Position numbers and translations under genes: made by a program | The notes under the pieces: model-generated | Told to the model about the DNA's origin: nothing | Database searches by the model: none | The model's input: only the letters and a program-made list of their open reading frames with translations | NCBI GenBank assembly: GCA_026874595.1 | Contig: CM049316.1 | Coordinates: 68,970,676 to 69,034,675, forward strand | Source of the DNA: Sipunculus nudus | Lineage: Eukaryota; Annelida; Sipuncula; Golfingiida; Sipunculidae | Direction of reading: 5' to 3' | Length of the DNA stretch: 64,000 bases | Shown: one piece after another, positions 9,081 through 17,477 of the stretch | How the letters are laid out: every line of letters begins with the position of its first letter | How positions within the stretch are numbered: position 1 is the stretch's first letter

Positions 9081-9989
9081 ATGGATCGCGCCGAGGGGAA
9101 CGACATGTTTACACTTCAGACGAAAGAGGAAATCGCAGCCCGTGACAAAAGGAGAGGCAAGCAGATTGTGCGTCCCATTATGCACCAGAAGCTTAATCGT
9201 AAGCAGACCGAGCAAATGATCCACTCCGGACTCGACCGAATGGAAGGAGTACTCAAGAAAGACATCGACAGCCTGACCAAACGTGTTTCCGATTTGACAG
9301 ACCGGGTTGAAAAGTTGAAAGAGAGAGTGTCACGTCCTATACAGTCCCAGTGTGATTCTGGACACGACAAGAAAAACGAATGTGAACGTAACGATGCCCC
9401 TAAAGCAGCAGCAGCAGCAGCTGCACAAACAGCTGAATCACGTGACAAAAAGACCGACAACCCTGCACAAACAGCTGAATCGCGTGAACAAAAGGCCGAC
9501 AAACCTGATGAAAAGGACGTAGGAGATGGAGCATCAGACATCACCATTCATGTGTTCTTACCGCCCTCAAAAACGTTGGAACAGGAACAGAAGGGAAAAC
9601 AAGGTGCGGCTAAACAAGGTGCGGCAAAAACAGGTGTGGCAAAACAAGGTGCGGCAAAACAAGGTGCGGCAAAACAAGGTGCGACTAAAACAGGTGCGAC
9701 TGCACGCAACCCAGCTCCGACTATTGTGGAGAAATTTGATGCATTAGTGGAAGGCCCATCAGGAGCTATACCTGTTAAGTTAGTAAATTTCTCCAACGGA
9801 TCGTCTTTTTTTTGTGCATGCTCTGAATGCCAGCAATGGGTATCCGAAAATCATGACAAACTGGACGAACTTGGGAAGCCTGCAGGGGAATCGCATTCGG
9901 GGGTATCTGTGGAAATGATCAAAAAAACGTCTGAGAGGCCGTTGGATGTTGCACAGGGAACTGCTGGTCCAAAAAAATCCACAGAATGA
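9081..9989 (+). CDS. Coiled-coil and repeat-rich protein of unknown function, 302 aa
   Basis: Unrecognised. The start at ATG 9081 (MDRAEGND) fits the TATTTAAG box; the frame upstream begins only with GTG. Residues about 40-95 form a heptad-like coiled coil (DRMEGVLKKDIDSLTKRV..LTDRVEKLKERV). A poly-Ala tract and two copies of an AQTAESR-containing unit follow. Then comes a run of pentapeptide-like repeats (KQGAA, KTGVA, KQGAT; 15-nt DNA unit at about 9598-9705). The C-terminal third is a compact domain with a CACSEC cysteine cluster. The repeats probably vary in number between isolates. The design suggests a structural or scaffold protein, but this is a guess. Confidence 0.8.
   Translation: MDRAEGNDMFTLQTKEEIAARDKRRGKQIVRPIMHQKLNRKQTEQMIHSGLDRMEGVLKKDIDSLTKRVSDLTDRVEKLKERVSRPIQSQCDSGHDKKNECERNDAPKAAAAAAAQTAESRDKKTDNPAQTAESREQKADKPDEKDVGDGASDITIHVFLPPSKTLEQEQKGKQGAAKQGAAKTGVAKQGAAKQGAAKQGATKTGATARNPAPTIVEKFDALVEGPSGAIPVKLVNFSNGSSFFCACSECQQWVSENHDKLDELGKPAGESHSGVSVEMIKKTSERPLDVAQGTAGPKKSTE
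9598..9705. repeat. 15-bp tandem coding repeat
   Basis: About seven in-frame copies of a unit like AAACAAGGTGCGGCA, encoding KQGAA-type repeats; length changes would keep the frame. Confidence 0.85.
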
Positions 9990-10130
9990 ATAGAAGATGG
10001 ATGTCCAGCTGGACAGAGCTGAGGACGAATCATGCTTTGGAGGTAACCTGATGCACAGAAAATGAATCACGCTTTTGCTTCTCTTTGTGATATACAGTTA
10101 TGGGGCGCAATTTATTCGGCCGACGATGAT

Positions 10131-10138
10131 ATAAAAGT
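10131..10138 (+). promoter_or_regulatory. TATA box of the Cys-rich 183-aa gene
   Basis: TATAAAAG, 53 bp upstream of ATG 10191. Confidence 0.65.
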
Positions 10139-10190
10139 GTACAAACAAAGAACTAACCCCTCAGACTCGCATGCATTTCGACCCGTCACC

Positions 10191-10742
10191 ATGGCTGTTT
10201 TCGTTCACATGTACCCTGCGGCGACACATGAAAATTATGACACGTGCGTCTTGTGCGGATACAGGAAGACGTATGACACTACTCGACCATGCTCTCCTGG
10301 AAGCCATCATTTTCCTGGAGAACACACAACGCTAGATGAGTCACTGGATTGCCTGTTATGCGTCTGCATCGAACCATTGGACGGATGTGCCTCCTTATTT
10401 CATCTGGTAGGTGATATTCGTGCTCCTCACATCTATGGTGAAATCTTGGGTTACTCCTGTTTTCCTTGTGTGTTTTGCGGATGGCAGTGCGATAGGATGC
10501 AGGTGCCGTGTGTAACTGATGTCGAATGGAAACGGCTGTTGGGAAAATCGGTCTGGCTTACAGACCTGGCATGCGGTGAAAGACGCGCTAGACGATTTCA
10601 TGAGAAGGTGTCCCGTTACTGGATGCACAGGCCTGTAAATGCAGTGACCGTTTTGTACAGGCGCGAGATCGGTTTACCTATATTACAGAACCGTACGCGG
10701 TACAGGAGTGGATGTACATGTCGAGCGTGGTCTTCATGCTGA
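10191..10742 (+). CDS. Cys-rich, probable zinc-binding protein, 183 aa
   Basis: Function unknown. The TATA box at 10131-10138 lies inside the longer frame that begins at 10062, so I take ATG 10191 (MAVFVHMYP). Three CxxC clusters stand out: CVLCGY near residue 20, CLLCVC near residue 55 and CVFCGWQC near residue 98, with interspersed His (HHFPGEH), consistent with two or more zinc sites. The C-terminus has CTCRAW. There is no membrane segment. The next gene, also on the plus strand, is another Cys/His-rich protein, so the pair may be distant relatives acting as nucleic-acid or protein binders. Confidence 0.7.
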   Translation: MAVFVHMYPAATHENYDTCVLCGYRKTYDTTRPCSPGSHHFPGEHTTLDESLDCLLCVCIEPLDGCASLFHLVGDIRAPHIYGEILGYSCFPCVFCGWQCDRMQVPCVTDVEWKRLLGKSVWLTDLACGERRARRFHEKVSRYWMHRPVNAVTVLYRREIGLPILQNRTRYRSGCTCRAWSSC

Positions 10743-10763
10743 CGTAAGCGTATCGTACGTGCA

Positions 10764-10770
10764 TATATAA
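10764..10770 (+). promoter_or_regulatory. TATA box of the zinc-finger gene
   Basis: TATATAA about 100 bp upstream of ATG 10869. Confidence 0.55.
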
Positions 10771-10868
10771 TATATGTAGTGGTTGGAGTGAGCTCAGACG
10801 TCAATACAGAGTGAGACTGTCAAGGTTATCACTTCGTGTGCAGTGTGCCTTCATCCGCGCATACATAT

Positions 10869-11651
10869 ATGAAAATGGATGATATACTAGAGCTGTCCGA
10901 TGACTACACAAGCATGTTTGAGAAGAATGAAAGAGGACGTACTGCTCCAGAGCTAGAGGTTTGCTGCATCTGCGGGGTTTCGGTATCATGCCTCCGCTCG
11001 CATGTTGTTGTATCTCATCTGCCTTGGTTCGCTGACCCGATCTCCGCCTGTTCTGTGTGCAGAAGGAATTTCGGCGACATCTGGCATCGCAAAGAACACG
11101 AGGACAGATTCCACGCAGGACGTTCCTGCCTGCTGCACAAGGACACGTATATATGCTACATGATGCCGTATATGCAAAGCATATGCAGAATGTTGGGATG
11201 TTCGTACATGAGCAACCTCCCACTGCTCGTGAGAACAAAGGGGTTGCAGCTTACACGTTCCTGTCAGCTTTTAGAAGGTGAGTGTCTGTACTTCGTGTCC
11301 TGGACAGGAGAGAGGCGTGGTTTTAAACCGGAAGACCCGCGTTATCTCAAGGACTGCGCGCACTGGCGTGTGCTGCTACGTCTATTGCACGCAACGAGAT
11401 ACCTGACAGGATACGCGTCGAGATACTCGAGTGAATACGCGACAGAGAACACTACGCCTGATGACGCCTGTTACTCAGGCAACACATGCACGCGCCCCAT
11501 CCCTGTCGTATCAACCAGTACACACGGCACCCGTAGAAAACGCTCAAGAGACACTCACGGCGACAGAAAACATAAAACGCGTACACGAAAAAACGCAAAG
11601 TCACGGAAACGACGTCACCAGGACGAGCATTCCAGTGGAGAAAACGTATAG
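10869..11651 (+). CDS. C2H2-like zinc-finger protein with basic C-terminus, 260 aa
   Basis: Start taken at ATG 10869 (MKMDDILEL); the frame continues upstream only to a GTG, and ATG 10875 is also possible. Residues about 30-55 hold a CCICGVSVSCLRSHVVVSH finger and residues about 60-85 a CSVCRRNFGDIWHRKEHEDRFH finger, both with C2H2-like spacing. A middle domain without clear motifs follows. The last 50 residues are strongly basic (RKRSRD, DRKHKTRTRK, KSRKRRH), a likely nuclear localisation or nucleic-acid-binding tail. A poly(A) signal is at 11654-11659. Likely a nuclear regulatory protein; the role is inferred from motifs only. Confidence 0.75.
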   Translation: MKMDDILELSDDYTSMFEKNERGRTAPELEVCCICGVSVSCLRSHVVVSHLPWFADPISACSVCRRNFGDIWHRKEHEDRFHAGRSCLLHKDTYICYMMPYMQSICRMLGCSYMSNLPLLVRTKGLQLTRSCQLLEGECLYFVSWTGERRGFKPEDPRYLKDCAHWRVLLRLLHATRYLTGYASRYSSEYATENTTPDDACYSGNTCTRPIPVVSTSTHGTRRKRSRDTHGDRKHKTRTRKNAKSRKRRHQDEHSSGENV

Positions 11652-11653
11652 AT

Positions 11654-11659
11654 AATAAA
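11654..11659 (+). terminator. Poly(A) signal of the zinc-finger gene
   Basis: AATAAA three bases after the stop codon. Confidence 0.7.
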
Positions 11660-12117
11660 AGAAAACAGTTTATATCCAGTTGACGGCCTTAATGCTTTGT
11701 TGGAAAAAGAGCATGAACTAATTTGAATTGAAATTCAAACGAATTAACATTTCTTCTTAAAGGCGAATTAATATTGTTTGTAAAGTCACTGTCCTTTCCG
11801 TCACGTCAAATACTGTGCTTCATCTCAGCGCCATGTGTATTGTTTTGTATGTATGCTTGATTTGCACGCAGTAAAAATATTGTCCTGCTTTAACGGGTGT
11901 CTGTCCTTCTTTACGCATGCCACATTTACACACACTCACAAACATGAATCACACACACACACAAACATGAATCACGCACCAAAGGCATCGCAACAGGAAA
12001 AAAAGCGGGGGAGCTCCCGGTGTATGTTACGTGCACATGAAGGTTATATGTATGCATGCATGGAAACGTATGGCAGGTATCAGTACGAAAAATACACTCA
12101 ATAATATCAAAGTTGTG
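11660..12117. other. Intergenic region, no supported gene
   Basis: A plus frame at 11835-12104 is made largely of His/Thr from a CA-rich repeat (about 11925-11985, two copies of an ACACACAAACATGAATCAC-type unit) and is not convincing. Confidence 0.5.
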
Positions 12118-12123
12118 TTTATT
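12118..12123 (-). terminator. Poly(A) signal for the 155-aa gene
   Basis: AATAAA on the minus strand, about 95 bp downstream of the stop at 12216. Confidence 0.55.
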
Positions 12124-12215
12124 TTGGTTTAATTACATGCTTCATCACGCAGTACTTCGGTAACAAAACACTGTCAGGTACAATGAAACGGAGAACCATG
12201 CATGTCCGACCTGTG

Positions 12216-12683
12216 TTACTCTTTTTTGGAGACCTCGACCTTTCCCGGTGTCATTTCGGACAAGATCCTGTCCATCTGTGTTAGGTCTTCCCTCATCTCA
12301 TGCAACAGTTGCGTCATTTTTTGTAACCTCCCAACCATCACTTCCGCTGTACGTGGTGTCCAGGAACTCTGGGTCTGGTCCGGCGTGTGGCCCGACAATG
12401 GGTTTCGACGTCCTCTCCCGCGACGGCGGAGTGTGCGTGCTCGTGTACTCGTTTCACCACCATCTGTCATGCTTGTGTCAGACTTCTCCGCCTGTTCAAG
12501 CGTAGAACGTTCCTCCCTGCACGTAGCACGGTCCAGTGTGCTAGGGATTGTATTCTCATGCGTTGGTTCGCCTTCTCCGATGTACCACTGTACTTGGGAA
12601 GTTTCGTTATGAACGACGTCATTAACATCTTCGGGGTCTTCGTGGGTAACGTAATGCCGAGACCTGCTGAACATGGCACCCAT
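12216..12683 (-). CDS. Small charged protein, possible N-myristoylation, 155 aa
   Basis: Unrecognised. It begins MGAMFSRS: Gly2 and Ser6 fit the consensus for N-terminal myristoylation, with basic residues following, the arrangement seen in peripheral membrane proteins of virions. The middle has a basic block (RARTLRRRGRGRRN) and the C-terminal 50 residues form a Met/Leu-rich amphipathic helix or coiled coil (MVGRLQKMTQLLHEMREDLTQMDRILSEM). TATAAAG lies at 12793-12799 on the minus strand and AATAAA at 12118-12123. Plus-strand frames across the same bases lack such signals. A membrane-associated tegument protein is one possibility; I cannot link it to a named family. Confidence 0.7.
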   Translation of the reverse strand: MGAMFSRSRHYVTHEDPEDVNDVVHNETSQVQWYIGEGEPTHENTIPSTLDRATCREERSTLEQAEKSDTSMTDGGETSTRARTLRRRGRGRRNPLSGHTPDQTQSSWTPRTAEVMVGRLQKMTQLLHEMREDLTQMDRILSEMTPGKVEVSKKE

Positions 12684-12792
12684 GACACACCGACTTTGCT
12701 GTATAATGATATAAAGACAACCGAGCGGTTGTGCGTGTCGTCAATTATGACGCCTCCTCCTGTCTGGACCGCACTGAACGAAATGAGTCTAG

Positions 12793-12799
12793 CTTTATA
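12793..12799 (-). promoter_or_regulatory. TATA box of the 155-aa gene
   Basis: TATAAAG on the minus strand, 110 bp upstream of ATG 12683. Confidence 0.6.
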
Positions 12800-12948
12800 A
12801 GCAAGCGGGTGACTGGCGTTTGACGTCACATGCCGTGGGCGGAGTCAATGTCGCATGTATTTGCGTTGCACGTGTACAGCTACGCCCCGTCTTGACCAGA
12901 CTTTGCACTGAAACACGGACGGGCCACATGTCGTCAGCCGACGAATAC

Positions 12949-12956
12949 TAATAAAA
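12949..12956 (+). promoter_or_regulatory. TATA-like element of the first ankyrin gene
   Basis: TAATAAAA about 58 bp upstream of ATG 13007; the promoter region shared with the divergent 155-aa gene is otherwise featureless. Confidence 0.4.
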
Positions 12957-13006
12957 CCCACAGTGCAATCGACACGGTCACACTGTAATACAGGCGTGTT
13001 TCAGCA

Positions 13007-14143
13007 ATGTCACGAGAGCGGTTTAACAGGGAAAACCCGCGCTTTCAACGGATGTTAGACAATATACATAACATGGACGACGAAGAAGATGACGCTGACG
13101 ATGATTTAGGAGCCGTAGGATGGAGTTTTCAGCAGGAACTTCCAGGACATATTCACCGTGGCCTTATGGATGAGTCGCTCCAGATGGCACGCGCAAACCC
13201 ACGCGCAGCAGCAGCACTAGCCGCGTTCTACGCCGTTGTTCCGGTTGATGACGACGACGTAGGTTTCAGTGAAGAGATAGATGACGATTCTGACATGGAA
13301 GACATGGCGTGTAGTATGAATGACTGCGTGCTGTCAGAAGCAGACGCAGGCGTGGTACCCGATGTTAAGAACACAGGCGCGGGGGAAAGATACACTCAGG
13401 AACAGTTGCGTCGCACAGACGAAACTGGGAGGACTGCGCTGCACAGGCTAATCGAAGAGGGTAGGTATGATGTGGTTTCCCGTATACTGGCAGGGCTGAA
13501 AGGGCCGAGCTGCTACGTGAAAGGACAGGAATGCTATGCTGTGTTGAACATTCCCAACAAGAAAGGCCGAACGTGCCTCCATTTGGCTGTCATGAAAGGA
13601 CAGGCATGCTTGGCAAGGCAACTGGTCATGCACGGTGCCGTTTTAGAGGCACGAGACTCAGATGGTAACACGCCCCTCCACATAGCCTGCGCACGAGGTG
13701 ACCTGTCGACCGTAAAATGCCTGACAGCAGTCCTGGGGGAAGAGATGTTGAACATCCCATACTTTGTGCCGTTCACCAAGTTACCTCAAGACATGGACGC
13801 GGTAAACAAGGAAGGTCTGGGATTTATGCACCTCGCAGCAGCTTGCGGGGTGGAGGAACTGACGGTTCACCTGGTGAACAAGTTGGGAGCGGACGTAAAC
13901 CAACGGGAAACCCGCAGTGGCAGAACGGCACTGCACATAGCAGCTGCAGCCGGTTTGAGTACCATGGTTCGGTGCCTGATCGAGAGATGCGGCGCAGACG
14001 TACACGTTAAGTCGTCCGACGGCTGGACACCCATACAGTCAGCTATGATGGAAAACCAACAGGAAACAGCTGAAATCCTTTTGAATTACATTAAGAAATG
14101 CGGCAAAGAAACGTCGGAGGAAAGCGATAAAGATGAATGCTGA
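13007..14143 (+). CDS. I-kappa-B-like ankyrin repeat protein 1, 378 aa
   Basis: Residues 1-130 are acidic and low in structure (DDEEDDADDD, DDDDVGFSEEIDDDSD). From about 137 to 365 there are six ankyrin repeats, with the signatures GRTALH, GRTCLHLAV, GNTPLHIAC, GFMHLAA, GRTALHIAA and GWTPIQ. The layout matches I-kappa-B/Cactus proteins: a longer insert between the third and fourth complete repeats (about 240-265) and the run LGADVNQRE...GRTALH. Cellular I-kappa-B proteins hold NF-kappa-B in the cytoplasm and carry a DSGxxS degron near the N-terminus; I see no such motif, so this product could resist signal-induced decay. That would fit a viral NF-kappa-B inhibitor but is inference. First of three tandem paralogues. 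No PEST-like C-terminus apart from a short acidic tail. Confidence 0.85.
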   Translation: MSRERFNRENPRFQRMLDNIHNMDDEEDDADDDLGAVGWSFQQELPGHIHRGLMDESLQMARANPRAAAALAAFYAVVPVDDDDVGFSEEIDDDSDMEDMACSMNDCVLSEADAGVVPDVKNTGAGERYTQEQLRRTDETGRTALHRLIEEGRYDVVSRILAGLKGPSCYVKGQECYAVLNIPNKKGRTCLHLAVMKGQACLARQLVMHGAVLEARDSDGNTPLHIACARGDLSTVKCLTAVLGEEMLNIPYFVPFTKLPQDMDAVNKEGLGFMHLAAACGVEELTVHLVNKLGADVNQRETRSGRTALHIAAAAGLSTMVRCLIERCGADVHVKSSDGWTPIQSAMMENQQETAEILLNYIKKCGKETSEESDKDEC

Positions 14144-14550
14144 GGCGTATGTGTTTATTAAGCGAACTGTCAGGATGTAATCCTGTTTCCTCCGCACACA
14201 GAATATACGTCGCCTGATTAGTGTTTTTAGTAGTGGAGCATCTAAACATTGACGTCATTGGGTTTTTACTTTTACTTAAGCGTCATACCGGGTATTTCCA
14301 AGCGTCAGTTGTATACTGCACACCTGCCAGAACGTGGGTACGACGTCGTGGTAACATAACCGCTAACACGTAGATTTTCCCGGATGTGTACTACGTCGGT
14401 TTACGTTTTGGAATTCACACAATCAGTGAGTCATCGTCGGTTTTCCCCATGTAAATCATATGCTTGCGTAAACAAGTCAGGAGGGTATGAGTCAGGAGAA
14501 TTTCCCCCCTATCAGAGACTTTCTATTGGTTGTCACCAGGAAGCATTGTG
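14144..14550. other. Intergenic promoter region
   Basis: No gene supported. It ends in the TATA box of the second ankyrin gene. Confidence 0.5.
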
Positions 14551-14558
14551 TATAAATG
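14551..14558 (+). promoter_or_regulatory. TATA box of ankyrin gene 2
   Basis: TATAAATG, 62 bp upstream of ATG 14613. Confidence 0.65.
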
Positions 14559-14612
14559 TGCCCGACCAGTGTCAGCGTTTACATTTTGGATGAACGTCTT
14601 TATCGCCGTTCC

Positions 14613-15752
14613 ATGGCGAGCAGGCGGCAAATTGAAAGAATTGAACTTGCTAGAATGTGCGCGGAAGTGTCTGAGTACTCTACCCAGGGTGATAACTTCA
14701 TAGACAAGTCTGCGTACTCAACAGAAAGCGTTAATGTCATAGACGATGACATAAATACAGGGGAAACACTTTCTGAAATGGACACCTCATTGACGAGCAT
14801 TGACAACGGAACTGGCGGGCTATTACTTGTGTCGAATCCGACGTGTACCTCGGTTCATATGTCGGTTTGTGAAGGGTTTGACCCCGAGCTGGACGAGAAG
14901 AGAGCTCCCTTTTGGACTCAAGGGTCCCCTTTCTCTCTGCAGTTGGCCTTTCACATGGCGAAACGCCGTGGTCTTGGGTTGCACGTTTTGCCTGTTTTCC
15001 TGAAAAACGCCAAGCGGTTCGTGAACAACATATTTGAAGACGTCGGGATGGGCACGGACGAAACACTTTTACACAGTTGCATAAAGAATTGGGGCAGGGA
15101 ACGTGCTGCCACGGGGATACTGCGCGACCTAACGCACAGCCGAGGGATCAACAAGACCGATATGAATGGCGACACCTGCTTGCACCTGGCCGTTAAGAAG
15201 GGTATGTATTCACTGGTAAGGCAGTTGGTGGCTCGCGGTGCTGACACAGAGGCTAGAGACGCGCACGGGAACACACCGTTGCATTTGGCTTCAGCCAGAG
15301 GTGACACGATGTGTGCAATGGCTCTGACGATGTACCTGACGCATGCAGAAGTGAAAAAAAAACTACGTTACAGACCGTTTAACAGCGTCCCCCCAAGGCC
15401 GAACATTTTGAATTACGACGGGCGGACATGCGTACATTTGGCTGCGGAAGGTGGGCACAAGGACCTGCTAGGTTGCCTCAAACCGCTGCTGGAGGATGTC
15501 GATGCGCCAAATGGAAAGACGGGAAAGACTGCACTGTACGAAGCAGCTGAGTCCGGCAGATTAGACATGGTGCGATATTTTGTAAATGAATGTTGGGCGA
15601 ATGCACACGCGCGAGCGTGGAACAAGAGTTCTCCCTTGGAAGCTGCAATGTCGAACGTGCACGAGGAATGTGTTATGTTTCTTGTAGGGTTGGGTGCTGT
15701 GCGCCCGGACAATTGCGACAGCGAAGAAGACAGCATGACCGAGAGTGGATAG
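14613..15752 (+). CDS. I-kappa-B-like ankyrin repeat protein 2, 379 aa
   Basis: Start at ATG 14613 (MASRRQIE); the open frame before it begins with GTG and would overlap the TATA box. An N-terminal region of about 150 residues, Ser/Thr/Asp-rich, precedes ankyrin repeats with the signatures GDTCLHLAV, GNTPLHLAS, GRTCVHLAA and GKTALYEAA. As in its neighbours there is a longer insert after the GNTPLH repeat (LTMYLTHAEVKKKL...). The C-terminus is acidic (DSEEDSMTES). Paralogue of the genes at 13007 and 16140, similar in repeat order and insert position but well diverged, so the array is old. The proposed role is binding Rel/NF-kappa-B factors, inferred from architecture. Confidence 0.85.
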   Translation: MASRRQIERIELARMCAEVSEYSTQGDNFIDKSAYSTESVNVIDDDINTGETLSEMDTSLTSIDNGTGGLLLVSNPTCTSVHMSVCEGFDPELDEKRAPFWTQGSPFSLQLAFHMAKRRGLGLHVLPVFLKNAKRFVNNIFEDVGMGTDETLLHSCIKNWGRERAATGILRDLTHSRGINKTDMNGDTCLHLAVKKGMYSLVRQLVARGADTEARDAHGNTPLHLASARGDTMCAMALTMYLTHAEVKKKLRYRPFNSVPPRPNILNYDGRTCVHLAAEGGHKDLLGCLKPLLEDVDAPNGKTGKTALYEAAESGRLDMVRYFVNECWANAHARAWNKSSPLEAAMSNVHEECVMFLVGLGAVRPDNCDSEEDSMTESG

Positions 15753-16057
15753 CTTAATACGAAAGTGTATACACTATGATTGTATACTGTGCCTACTAAT
15801 TATCCCGCAATGACAGCACTGGCTGATGAACTGGGGGGGGGGGGGGGCTTCGCTTTCCGGATACACCGTTGTTCAACCCTAAACAAACACTACCAATGAC
15901 GTGGCTGTGTGTGACCGTGAACAAAAATCCCACATGTCGGATGACGCATTATCATGCTGTGATTTGTGGGGAAATCCGACGTTACCAAAATTAGAGATTA
16001 CCTCACAAATGTGACTTTCGGATATTCCATGGGTTAAAAATAGATGTCGTTTTAGCG
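15753..16057. other. Intergenic region with poly-G tract
   Basis: No gene seen. A run of about 15 G lies at about 15833-15847. Confidence 0.55.
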
Positions 16058-16070
16058 TATATATATATGA
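16058..16070 (+). promoter_or_regulatory. TATA box of ankyrin gene 3
   Basis: A TATATATATATGA stretch about 75 bp upstream of ATG 16140. Confidence 0.6.
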
Positions 16071-16139
16071 CTGTTCTGGTAGTATTTGATAACATACTGT
16101 TGCAGTTCACTGTTCGTTTACACGTTTAGAGACAGAGAC

Positions 16140-16934
16140 ATGTTTTGTTCGACGGAGTCAGTCGAGGCTGGGATGCGTAGACTTCACATAAGCGAAAACA
16201 GCACCGTCAAAGACATACGCGAGAACAGCACCGCCAAAGAAGTCACGGTTTCTGGTGCCCCACAGGACGTATCGTCCACCCCGTGTCACATTCTCTCCCG
16301 TGACAGTGCCGGTGAGACGTTTCTACACAATTGCATATTAGCCGGGATGGAAGGCTGGGCGATATCGGTACTAGACAGAATGGACGGGCCAGGAGTCCTC
16401 GACATAGTAAACATACAAGGAGAAACCTACCTCGAGCTGGCTGTTAGACTTTGCATGCACCAACTCATCCGGCATCTAGTGATGCGCGGAGTGGACGTTA
16501 CGAAAAGGGACAGACACGCGAACACCCCACTGCACTTGGCTTGCCAGCGCAAGTGCTCGGAATGCTTGAAATCACTGACATGCTGGGCCGGCTTTGTGAT
16601 GATGGACAAGCCGGATTTCTACAGGAATCTCACGGGTGTTATGAACGCGGACGGTCGCACCTGCATGCACATAGCAGCAGAAGCAGATGCCAGGGACATG
16701 CTGAACTATCTTTTATTCGCGCTGCACGCGGATCCCAACTGTAAAGAAGGCAAACGAGGCCTGACACCGTTACATGAAGCTGTTCTGCGTGGCAATGTGG
16801 ACATGGTGAAGTATCTGTTATTGGAAGCCGGAGCTGACATATCGCTCGAATCCTACGATAGGGAAACAGCACGTTCACTGGCATACGCTACAGACAATTC
16901 AGAGATGTGTATGTTCTTACGGATGATCAAGTGA
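16140..16934 (+). CDS. I-kappa-B-like ankyrin repeat protein 3, 264 aa
   Basis: Start at ATG 16140 (MFCSTESVEAG), placed by the TATA box; the longer frame starts with TTG. It is the shortest of the three, with an N-terminal region of about 50 residues that includes a twice-repeated ENSTxKxxxxx unit. Ankyrin repeats follow from about residue 55 to the end: GETFLHNC, GETYLELAV, ANTPLHLAC, GRTCMHIAA, LTPLHEAV. The same insert follows the third repeat (SLTCWAGFVMMDKPDFY...). The last repeat ends directly at the C-terminus with no acidic tail. Probably a compact version of the same Rel-binding fold; function inferred. Confidence 0.85.
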   Translation: MFCSTESVEAGMRRLHISENSTVKDIRENSTAKEVTVSGAPQDVSSTPCHILSRDSAGETFLHNCILAGMEGWAISVLDRMDGPGVLDIVNIQGETYLELAVRLCMHQLIRHLVMRGVDVTKRDRHANTPLHLACQRKCSECLKSLTCWAGFVMMDKPDFYRNLTGVMNADGRTCMHIAAEADARDMLNYLLFALHADPNCKEGKRGLTPLHEAVLRGNVDMVKYLLLEAGADISLESYDRETARSLAYATDNSEMCMFLRMIK

Positions 16935-17477
16935 AACGAGATATGGACAGATATATTTTGGTTTATTTGACATGAACGTGCATGAATTTGATGTGTTTAT
17001 ACGTTGTTACTTGGTATAAATGTGATGTATCGTGTACGGTGTTGTTTCTTTTTTTTATTGTTTCGTGTTTCATGTTAGACAGCATTAATGAACGTGATTT
17101 ATGCCAGCCTTCGTTTTGTGCACTTGTCAAATGACGTTCCAATGTATGATGGTATGGATGACGTGTGTGGTAGCGAAGGTGTGGGTCGGTTGCAGCTCAG
17201 CTGACTATAAGTCCCCTGAGCTATACTGATGGTGCTTTGTTTTATAATGTATAATGGTATAACATCATGCACATCCCTCTTTTCACGCCCGGCGTCTTAT
17301 ATCCGATCGGGTGTAGGAGCGCAACAGACGAAGGGTCAGATTGGTCGTTATTTGGTGTATGTATTTGTGTTTCTGGTCCTAGCGGTTGAATCAGGTATTG
17401 GGGTGATTTATGTCACAGTTACTGTGACTTACGTCAACTGATCGGTCATCAAACGGTCCATGGCATGATAAAACAAA
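16935..17477. other. Intergenic region, no firm gene
   Basis: A 70-residue plus frame at 17229-17441 with a hydrophobic C-terminal half is the only candidate; it lacks clear promoter support and I leave it out. Confidence 0.45.

Noticed and set aside
12202-12800. Plus-strand frames of 136 and 137 residues
   Set aside because: They overlap each other and the better supported minus-strand gene.
17229-17441. A 70-residue plus frame with a hydrophobic C-terminus
   Set aside because: No good promoter or poly(A) support; hydrophobicity alone is weak evidence.
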